A DNA stretch of 11,405 bases from RGIG2560 sp964418385 (lineage in GTDB: Bacteria > Patescibacteriota > Microgenomatia > UBA1400 > PJMF01), in NCBI GenBank assembly GCA_964418385.1, contig CAYQLH010000028.1:1-11405 (forward strand), given 5' to 3'. Position numbers and translations under genes: made by a program. This document shows, piece after piece, positions 6,967 through 11,405 of the stretch. The notes beneath the pieces were generated by a model. That model was not told the origin of the DNA. It did not search any database and was given only the letters and a program-made list of their open reading frames with translations. How positions within the stretch are numbered: the first letter of the stretch is position 1; every line of letters starts with the position of its first letter.

Positions 6967-6974
6967 AGGTCATT

Positions 6975-8093
6975 ATGTATCGTTATACCGACAAAAAGAA
7001 CAGGCAAGCTAATGCCAAGTTTGCTGCCAAGCAGTCGCGACAGCGTCGGGATAATAGAGTTTCCTCCCAGATATCGCGGAGCAAAAATGCAAAAAAAGAA
7101 GGGTTGGGACGCCGTGATAGTGCTCAAAGCCAGCATCGGGTGGTGAGCAAACCGACCAGTAAGGCAGTAAAAAAACGACGTCTGGCTACCGAAGGCGTTT
7201 TTTTTCCTGATTGGCTGGTCAATGTGGTGGCTTATGTGGGGGGATTATTGGTCATTGGTTTACTTTTGGGAGGAATTTATATAATTGTGATGAATTCGCT
7301 TTTGCCGCAGTTTTTTCACGCGGAGCACGAAAAAAACATCTTAATTGTGGGTTCAACGATCAATGAACGGGCAGAACGGTTATACTTGGTACGAATCGAA
7401 CCAGTGACGCGCAAGGTGGAGGTGCGGCGTTTGAGTGGAGAGTTGGATGTGGAATTAATTGCGAAATATCGGCAATATCCTCTAGCATCGGTGGCACCTT
7501 TGGTTTATCGTTACAGTGAAGACTTGCAAGAAGTGAAGGCGCTTTATAATTTTGCTTTGGGACAAGTTTTGGATGAATTATATTTTGTACCAGAGGTGGG
7601 TGAGGTGGAGACAGCTGCAGATTTAGAGCGGATTTGGTGGCGGATTTGGTGCGACGAGTTTGCAAGAACGACGTGGATCAATCGTGATCTTTTCGATAAT
7701 TATTTTGAAGTACGGGCAGCACGGTATTTTGACGTTTGGGACGTGCGTGATCTGGAAGCTTTGAGTGGCAATGCGCCTTCGCTGAGTCGAGAAAAACTTT
7801 CTGGTTGTTCGGTAAGCTTAATCAATGCAGCTCAGACTAACGGTTTGGCCAGGCGTGTGAGTAATATGTTGGAGCCTTATGGAGTAGCGGTGGTTCGTTG
7901 GGAGACAGCAAGCGAAACAGTGGATAAATCGGTTATTTATTACGATGAAACTAACCACGATTGTCAGCAATTGGCACAGATTGTGCAAAACAATTTCCCA
8001 AAGGGAATCGATTTAGTGCCAGACGGTGGAAATTTGGGTAGTAAACACCGCACGATGGCAGTGATCTATCTTGGTGGGGAATTAGCCAATTAA
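6975..8093 (+). CDS. Membrane-anchored protein with LytR C-terminal domain and degenerate LCP-like region
   Basis: 372 aa. Residues 1-70 are a very basic, Lys/Arg/Ser/Gln-rich cytoplasmic tail. One membrane helix lies at about 81-106. Residues 119-160 read NILIVGST..ERAERLYLVRIEPVTRKVEVRRLSGELDV, which recalls the opening of LytR-CpsA-Psr (LCP) domains, where NILLxGxD...RxD and an Arg-rich 'SIPRDT' strand bind polyprenyl phosphate. The signature Asp and Arg residues are not kept, and only about 150 residues separate this stretch from the next domain. Residues 278-368 fit a LytR_C domain: VSLINAAQTNGLARRVSNML, then GVAVVRWE, VIYYDE, and a closing MAVIYLGGEL. LCP proteins attach polymers to peptidoglycan; with a decayed catalytic part, this one may only bind or scaffold at the envelope. 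It stands alone and converges with the TPR gene, with a 21-bp gap. The LytR_C call is fairly sure; the LCP relationship is tentative. Confidence 0.75.
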   Translation: MYRYTDKKNRQANAKFAAKQSRQRRDNRVSSQISRSKNAKKEGLGRRDSAQSQHRVVSKPTSKAVKKRRLATEGVFFPDWLVNVVAYVGGLLVIGLLLGGIYIIVMNSLLPQFFHAEHEKNILIVGSTINERAERLYLVRIEPVTRKVEVRRLSGELDVELIAKYRQYPLASVAPLVYRYSEDLQEVKALYNFALGQVLDELYFVPEVGEVETAADLERIWWRIWCDEFARTTWINRDLFDNYFEVRAARYFDVWDVRDLEALSGNAPSLSREKLSGCSVSLINAAQTNGLARRVSNMLEPYGVAVVRWETASETVDKSVIYYDETNHDCQQLAQIVQNNFPKGIDLVPDGGNLGSKHRTMAVIYLGGELAN

Positions 8094-8114
8094 AACATTG
8101 GTAAATCAACAAAA

Positions 8115-8825
8115 TTATTCGTCAGTTCCAGCGTCGTCGTGATCATCGCCATCGACATTGAGTGGCGATTCGTCTGCCAAGAGAAGTAAATCTTCACCGA
8201 TAGTGTCATCTTTACCAGGTTGGAAATTGCTGATGAAAGAGTGATAATCGCGATTGGCTGGGTCTTGGTAGATTTCCTTGATGTAGACGCTGCAATGCTT
8301 GGCATTAGCGGTGTGGAGTTGGCACAAATATTTGTTGCCGTGTTCGATCAGATAGCTCAAGCGCAGAGAAATGTCCTCTGGGAGAGAACCCAAATAAACT
8401 TTATCAGTGGTTTCGACGGAAATGAAACGGCCCTTGGGTCGCAAAACAAGTTCTTGTCCCACATTGAGTGTTTCTAAAACATCTTTACTCGTGAGTCGCA
8501 AGAGAGTGATGATTTTAGATTTGCTTGGTTCTTCAATGAAATTTTCAGCTTCAAATTGCGGAGTTTTGAGATGATCGTGGCGGATGTTTTCAAGTTGCTT
8601 GATGGCGATAGTGTTGCTTTTTTCGATTTCTAAAACTCGCTTGAAATACTCGATAGCACGGTCAATTTCGCGCAATTGCAGACAAGCGAAACCAGCACGA
8701 TTGAGAGCACCAATATCATCTGGGTGGTCGTGAATGATGTTCATGTTTGCCTGGAGAGCATCATTCCACTGACCCTTTTTGGCGGCCGTAACTGCTATTG
8801 ATTCAAGATTGCTGATTGTTGACAT
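8115..8825 (-). CDS. TPR protein with a C-terminal beta-rich, HIRAN-like domain
   Basis: 236 aa. There is no signal peptide or membrane segment, so it is cytoplasmic. Residues 5-37 and 39-71 are two tetratricopeptide repeats (AAKKGQWNDALQANMNIIHDHPDD, then AGFACLQLREIDRAIEYFKRVLEIEKSN), a protein-binding scaffold. Residues 105-186 form a separate domain with GQELVLRPKGRFISVET, KVYLGSLPEDISLRLSYLIEHG and a closing beta stretch. The order 'level of G..L.L, then a value strand, then iGyLP..i..rL' resembles HIRAN domains but is not a firm match. The tail (205-236) is acidic. The start is the ATG at 8825, which follows a perfect -10 by 7 bases; an in-frame ATG at 8834 lies inside the -10 itself, and the frame open further upstream is antisense to yebC. 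It is divergent from yebC with a 90-bp spacer, so joint control is possible. Confidence 0.82.
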   Translation of the reverse strand: MSTISNLESIAVTAAKKGQWNDALQANMNIIHDHPDDIGALNRAGFACLQLREIDRAIEYFKRVLEIEKSNTIAIKQLENIRHDHLKTPQFEAENFIEEPSKSKIITLLRLTSKDVLETLNVGQELVLRPKGRFISVETTDKVYLGSLPEDISLRLSYLIEHGNKYLCQLHTANAKHCSVYIKEIYQDPANRDYHSFISNFQPGKDDTIGEDLLLLADESPLNVDGDDHDDAGTDE

Positions 8826-8832
8826 AGGGCGC

Positions 8833-8841
8833 ATTATACCA
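8833..8841 (-). promoter_or_regulatory. Extended -10 promoter of the TPR gene
   Basis: On the minus strand, TGG then TATAAT (complement of 8833-8838), 7 bases before the ATG at 8825. The final AT of the box plus the next G also spells an in-frame ATG, which cannot be in the mRNA if transcription starts about 7 bases downstream. Confidence 0.78.
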
Positions 8842-8884
8842 CAGTTTTGATGATTTTGGTAAGTAGTTTTGATCAATTTGGCGG

Positions 8885-8890
8885 TATAAT
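8885..8890 (+). promoter_or_regulatory. -10 promoter box of yebC
   Basis: A perfect TATAAT without the TGn extension (preceded by CGG). The ATG is 25 bases further on, so a leader of about 18 nt is predicted. It contains AAAGGA (8907-8912) as Shine-Dalgarno, with a short 3-nt spacing. Confidence 0.7.
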
Positions 8891-8915
8891 AGGGGAGTTT
8901 GATTAGAAAGGAACG

Positions 8916-9458
8916 ATGTCTGGACATAGCAAGTGGAACAATATTAAAAATAAAAAGGGTGCTGAAGATGCCAAGCGAGCACAAATTTTTACTGGCTTGG
9001 TAAAAAACATCAGGATTGCGGCCAAAAACGGCGGCGATGTCAATTCTAACCCTAATCTTAGATTGTGGGTAGAAAAGGCGAAAGCGGCCAATATGCCCAA
9101 AGATAAGATCCAAAAAGCGATTGATATCGGTTGCGGTAAAATTGCTGGTGGGGCAATGCAAGAAATCACTTATGAGGCTTTTGGTCCCGGCGGCGTGGGC
9201 ATGATGATCATGGCGGTGACGGATAATACCAATCGCACCAGTAGCGAGTTGAAAGCGATTTTGGTGCGTCACGGTGGCAGCATGGCTGGTCCAGGAGCGG
9301 CTGGCTATATGTTTGAGTTTAACAAAGAAACACAGGAGTATAAGGTGGTCATGCCTTTGGAAGTGGATGAAGCCACGCGCGAGGCATTGGAAGAATTAAA
9401 AGAGAAGTTGGCAGAAGTTGAGGGTGTTGAGGGCATTTACGCGGCTGTAAGCGAATAA
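8916..9458 (+). CDS. yebC: YebC/PmpR family protein, short form lacking the inserted domain
   Basis: 180 aa against a usual 240-250. Family members were described as DNA-binding transcriptional regulators; more recent work links some to translation through difficult proline-rich stretches. The N-terminal signature is intact: MSGHSKWNNIKNKKGAEDAKR (1-21), then FTGLVKNIRIAAKNGG and the NPNLR...AKAANMPKDKIQKAI block (46-69). YEAFGPGGVGMMIMAVTDNTNRT (86-108) and the RHGGSM...GYMFEF block (119-135) follow. After residue 135 the usual domain of about 60-65 residues is missing. The sequence passes at once into the normal C-terminal element (145-180: VVMPLEVDEATREALEELKEKL...VEGVEGIYAAVSE). It is in one clean frame with a good terminator, so this is a compact variant, not a pseudogene. 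Neighbours do not form an operon with it. Confidence 0.92.
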   Translation: MSGHSKWNNIKNKKGAEDAKRAQIFTGLVKNIRIAAKNGGDVNSNPNLRLWVEKAKAANMPKDKIQKAIDIGCGKIAGGAMQEITYEAFGPGGVGMMIMAVTDNTNRTSSELKAILVRHGGSMAGPGAAGYMFEFNKETQEYKVVMPLEVDEATREALEELKEKLAEVEGVEGIYAAVSE

Positions 9459-9468
9459 AACTCATATT

Positions 9469-9488
9469 TGCATAAATTGCGGGAATAA
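9469..9488 (+). repeat. TGCGTTAATTA-family repeat pair inside the yebC terminator
   Basis: A 9-nt unit TGCATAAAT followed by an 11-nt unit TGCGGGAATAA. The second unit is exactly the 5' arm of the terminator hairpin. Confidence 0.5.
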
Positions 9489-9508
9489 CAATTATTCTCG
9501 CATTTTTT
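9478..9508 (+). terminator. Intrinsic terminator of yebC
   Basis: An 11-bp stem TGCGGGAATAA/TTATTCTCGCA (one G-T pair) with loop CAA, then a run of six T (9503-9508). It begins 20 bp after the yebC stop. The reverse strand has only ATTTA after the stem, so any action for the converging gene would be weak. Confidence 0.85.
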
Positions 9509-9518
9509 GCAATAAAAG

Positions 9519-10289
9519 CTATTTTCCAGGGAAAAAGAGGCAATAAATAATACCGATAAAAATCATGAGGAGAAAGTATTCCCGCAAGTTTTTGCGGAAA
9601 AGTTTATCGCCGATGAAAATCTGGATAATACCGAGAATTAAATAAAAAACAGACATGATGAGCAAAGCGATATGCCAGGGTTGCAGGGGTAAAAAGGAAA
9701 GAATGAGAGCGATTTCACTGATGAGCAAAGTGGCAAAAAAACAGAGCTGGAAAAGTTCAAGGGAAATTTTGGGTTCGAGTTCCACGGACCAGGCAACAGT
9801 GAGGCATAAAAGCAGATGCAGAGCAAAAATGGCGAGAAAGTCGATATAAAAGGGCCAATAGAAAGAAAAGATAACTTGACAGCCGAGGAGGGAGATGATG
9901 ATGGCAAAAAATAAGATGATATTTTGAGCAGCGCGAGTGAGCTGAATTTTCTTATCGTGTTCGGCAACGCAAAAGATGTTACCGGAGAGAAAAAAGGCGT
10001 ACATGCCAAAAGCAAAGGTAGCTAAAACGGCGATCATACTCCAAAAATTGGTGGGTAAAAGGAAATAAAAGCAACCCACGAAAAGGGAAAAAAGCGCAGG
10101 CATCGGTAAAAATGTTAGCCAGTGATGTAAGCGTAAATACTTGTGCAAAGTCAAAGCGCTAACGAAGTAAGTGAGAACGGTGAAAACAGCAATCGCCAGG
10201 TAACGCCAAGAAATAGGGACAAGCTGAATTACCCAGAGAAGAATACTCAGGCAGATAGCAGTGAGGACAAAACGTTCTCTTTCTCGCAT
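9519..10289 (-). CDS. Multi-pass integral membrane protein, unknown function
   Basis: 256 aa; I do not recognise a family with confidence. A basic/acidic N-terminus (MRERER) is followed by about nine hydrophobic segments. These lie at roughly 7-24, 30-46, 57-78, 82-109, 120-141, 146-168, 177-202, 205-228 and 238-255, joined by very short loops. The only sizeable polar loops are AEHDKKIQLTR (109-119) and IGDKLFRKNLREY (226-238). Loop positive charges suggest a cytoplasmic N-terminus. No transporter, peptidase or polymerase motif is visible. Similar small all-helical proteins without assigned role occur in candidate-phylum genomes, which is recollection and not a match. The start ATG follows an extended -10 by 7 bases. 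It is a single gene converging on yebC, and its upstream side is a 1.1-kb gene-poor tract. Confidence 0.82.
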   Translation of the reverse strand: MRERERFVLTAICLSILLWVIQLVPISWRYLAIAVFTVLTYFVSALTLHKYLRLHHWLTFLPMPALFSLFVGCFYFLLPTNFWSMIAVLATFAFGMYAFFLSGNIFCVAEHDKKIQLTRAAQNIILFFAIIISLLGCQVIFSFYWPFYIDFLAIFALHLLLCLTVAWSVELEPKISLELFQLCFFATLLISEIALILSFLPLQPWHIALLIMSVFYLILGIIQIFIGDKLFRKNLREYFLLMIFIGIIYCLFFPGK

Positions 10290-10296
10290 AATGGCT

Positions 10297-10305
10297 ATTA
10301 TAGCA
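10297..10305 (-). promoter_or_regulatory. Extended -10 promoter of the multi-pass membrane protein gene
   Basis: On the minus strand, TGC then TATAAT (complement of 10297-10302), 7 bases before the ATG at 10289. No Shine-Dalgarno is present, and a leaderless mRNA is predicted. Confidence 0.78.
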
Positions 10306-10361
10306 CGAAAATAGTGAGCGAAAGCTGGTGCAAGCGGGTAGGGGAGTGCGAAATTTTGCCT

Positions 10362-10410
10362 TGCGGAAATTATGCGTTAATTATTTTTCATGCAAATTCT
10401 GCGTTAATAA
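10362..10410 (+). repeat. Two TGCGTTAATTA-family repeat pairs
   Basis: 10362-10383 is TGCGGAAATTA + TGCGTTAATTA. 10391-10410 is a 9-nt TGCAAATTC + TGCGTTAATAA. The first matches the copies beside queA very closely. Confidence 0.65.
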
Positions 10411-10439
10411 GTAGTTATAAATAGTACTAAAATGATACA

Positions 10440-10461
10440 TTATTACTGCATAATTAACGCA
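10440..10461 (-). repeat. TGCGTTAATTA-family repeat pair, inverted copy
   Basis: On the minus strand, TGCGTTAATTA (perfect to consensus) + TGCAGTAATAA. Its opposite orientation within a cluster of plus-oriented copies could let it pair with its neighbours. Confidence 0.6.
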
Positions 10462-10481
10462 TAGGTGCTTTATATCGAGAT

Positions 10482-10536
10482 TGCGTCAATTATGCGTGAA
10501 TATATTAATATTTTTATTACATTTTTGCGTTAATAA
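10482..10536 (+). repeat. Two further TGCGTTAATTA-family copies
   Basis: 10482-10503 is TGCGTCAATTA + TGCGTGAATAT. 10526-10536 is a single clear unit, TGCGTTAATAA. Starts of the last three copies (10440, 10482, 10526) are 42-44 bp apart, the same step as between the two copies at 4978 and 5020. Confidence 0.6.
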
Positions 10537-10814
10537 AAATTTGCACCCGAATAAAAGTTGTAAAACTGCCGTTGGTGTTTACAGAGCACAAAAGAAAATA
10601 TATTATCCTAGTTGCTAATTCTTATTGCAGATTGACTCACAAAGTTGCCACCAGGCGAGGAATATCATTTTTAGCAGATGATTATTGTGAGTGATAATAA
10701 ATTTATTTACGAAAAAATATTGATATCACGCTGAAAATTTAAATTGTGTAAATTTAGCTAGTGTTGTAGAGTTTGACTGTAAAAAAGAGACATTAGTGAT
10801 ATCATATTGGATAT

Positions 10815-10823
10815 ATTATATCA
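10815..10823 (-). promoter_or_regulatory. Orphan extended -10 box
   Basis: On the minus strand, TGA then TATAAT, 9 bases before an ATG at 10805. That ATG opens a frame of only 15 codons ending at 10758-10760, so either a small RNA, a remnant or chance. Confidence 0.3.
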
Positions 10824-10938
10824 GGGCGGATGGTAGTGAAGCAACCAAATTTGTATTAACGCAAAAGCGGCGATATCTGTGAACGTTTTTTTGATGGAGT
10901 GGTAGTTGCGGTGAGTATAGGGTTGGGGAGTGAGTCAT
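10816..10938 (-). CDS. Possible 40-aa small protein, doubtful
   Basis: An ATG at 10938 lies 15 bases after the orphan -10 box at 10954-10962 and opens a 40-codon frame. The product is basic, rich in His, Pro, Leu and Thr, and shows no motif or signal peptide. The composition is what the C-rich minus strand would give by chance. The same frame is open upstream to an ATG at 11121, but that lies before the promoter. Listed only because of the promoter match. Confidence 0.15.
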   Translation of the reverse strand: MTHSPTLYSPQLPLHQKNVHRYRRFCVNTNLVASLPSALI

Positions 10939-10953
10939 TAGCGATAAGAACGT

Positions 10954-10962
10954 ATTATAACA
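10954..10962 (-). promoter_or_regulatory. Orphan extended -10 box
   Basis: On the minus strand, TGT then TATAAT (complement of 10954-10959), as good as the promoters of the assigned genes. The predicted start is near 10947, reading left. It could drive a small RNA or the doubtful 40-aa frame. Confidence 0.35.
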
Positions 10963-11354
10963 CAGAATTTGTTCGCTGTTGAAGGTGATTATGCCTGAAA
11001 GAGCCGCCGTGTTCTGTTTAAAGGCCTCAAAAACGGCTTTTCTTGTTTTAAGCGAGTGATTGTGAAGCCGGCAGGGTAGGGGAGTCAAATTTTCGGTTGA
11101 GAGCCAAGAGATGTTTGGCACGGTTTATTACCGGTAGTGACTCGAGTGACCTTTAAGTGTTGGTAGTAAATAATTTTGAAATAATTATTTAAGAAATTTG
11201 ATTTTTGTTTTCCAGGCGTGGCAATAATGCCTTAAAAATAATTATTGCGAGTCCGAGGCGCCAAAAAATTGTGAGGGGGTGGGTGAAGGGGAGAGGAGAG
11301 AAGCAATTTTGCGGGAATAATCATTTCCAGGCTAAAAGACCTATAATATCACAA

Positions 11355-11405
11355 AAATGATATAGTTTGATATAGTAACATTAGTGGAAATGATATAGTT
11401 TGATA
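11355..11405 (+). repeat. Short tandem/direct repeat at the window end
   Basis: An 18-bp word at 11355-11372 recurs exactly at 11388-11405, giving a 33-bp period, and the second copy reaches the window edge. Inside it, TGATATAGT occurs at 11358, 11368 and 11391, and a fourth may begin at 11401. It could be the first part of a longer tandem array. Confidence 0.6.

Larger units (their letters stand above)
6190..6974. other. 785-bp gene-free AT-rich divergent spacer
   Basis: No open frame here has a plausible start, promoter or composition. I looked for tRNA T-loops and the conserved cores of RNase P RNA, tmRNA and SRP RNA on both strands and saw none. It holds two copies of the 11-bp pair repeat (6556-6575 and 6881-6900), a 12-bp perfect palindrome (6662-6673), a small hairpin-like CGCAA/TTGCG around 6804-6817, and the promoter of the next gene at the right end. 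Runs of A and the words GCGAAAA and AAGTGAAA recur, which may indicate a decayed sequence or an unknown RNA. The length is notable because other spacers in the window are mostly under 100 bp. Confidence 0.55.
10306..11405. other. 1.1-kb gene-poor AT-rich tract with repeats
   Basis: I see no convincing protein gene or known RNA gene here. Its left third (10362-10536) has five copies of the TGCGTTAATTA repeat in both orientations. Two minus-strand extended -10 boxes lie at 10815-10823 and 10954-10962 without a convincing gene behind them. AT-rich inverted repeats occur near 11167-11189 and 11222-11249. A G-rich purine stretch lies at 11275-11306, and a short direct repeat runs off the window end from 11355. 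It may hold an unrecognised small RNA, a decayed gene or a structural chromosome element. Confidence 0.55.

Noticed and set aside
6190..6974. RNase P RNA, tmRNA or SRP RNA in the long spacer
   Set aside because: None of their conserved core words could be found on either strand.
8826..9272. Upstream extension of the TPR gene frame
   Set aside because: It is antisense to the well-supported yebC and lies upstream of the TPR promoter.
10143..10424. 93-codon plus-strand frame
   Set aside because: Mostly antisense to the membrane protein gene, with no promoter or Shine-Dalgarno and an ordinary shadow-frame composition.
11029..11045. Hairpin AAAGGCC...GGCTTTT resembling a terminator
   Set aside because: The stem is short with a bulge, and there is no gene ending near it.
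10939..11121. N-terminal part of a 101-codon minus-strand frame
   Set aside because: It lies across and upstream of the only promoter-like box, and shows no protein-like features.
11355..11405. Start of a CRISPR array
   Set aside because: The repeat contains internal near-repeats, the intervening 15 bp is too short for a spacer, and no cas gene is present.
1..11405. UGA recoded as glycine, as in some candidate phyla
   Set aside because: All recognised proteins end properly and have no in-frame UGA; tryptophan positions use TGG.

Overview
The window looks like chromosomal DNA of a small-genome, uncultivated-type bacterium, most likely from the Candidate Phyla Radiation (Patescibacteria). This is an inference from four things: compact single-gene transcription units, shortened versions of universal proteins (EF-Ts of 152 aa, YebC of 180 aa), several single-pass membrane proteins with no recognisable family, and a PEGA/LytR_C/TPR gene set often seen in such genomes. 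All genes read in the standard bacterial code. I see no UGA recoding, mobile element, CRISPR array, tRNA or rRNA. I cannot name the lineage.

Layout from left to right. (1) A divergent FolD-like gene (154-1116, +) meets, tail to tail, a PEGA-domain membrane protein (1078-1647, -). (2) Back to back with the latter starts a large single-pass membrane protein of unknown family (1709-3388, +). Its 3' end carries the promoter of the rpsB-tsf operon (ribosomal protein S2 and elongation factor Ts), which has a structured leader and ends in a clear intrinsic terminator at 4935-4958. (3) queA (tRNA queuosine modification) converges on tsf from the right (5039-6172, -). (4) A 785-bp AT-rich gap without a recognisable gene follows. 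(5) Next come a membrane-anchored LytR_C-domain protein (6975-8093, +) and a convergent TPR protein (8115-8825, -), then the divergent yebC (8916-9458, +) with an intrinsic terminator. (6) A multi-pass membrane protein (9519-10289, -) converges on yebC. (7) The last 1.1 kb is a gene-poor AT-rich tract with repeats.

Two patterns run through the whole window. First, every single-gene unit (seven of seven) has an extended -10 element (TGnTATAAT, one TATACT) ending only 6-8 bases before the start codon, with no Shine-Dalgarno. These mRNAs should therefore be leaderless. The rpsB-tsf operon and yebC are the exceptions and have a leader and a Shine-Dalgarno. Second, intergenic spaces carry a degenerate 11-bp unit, TGCGTTAATTA, usually as head-to-tail pairs and in both orientations. 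One copy forms part of the yebC terminator.

Functionally, rpsB, tsf, queA and yebC are all translation genes, folD belongs to one-carbon metabolism, and the remaining genes are envelope-associated or unknown. The + strand is strongly G-rich over C even inside minus-strand genes, which suggests that + is the leading replication strand. No single integrated accessory system (defence, toxin-antitoxin, phage) is visible.
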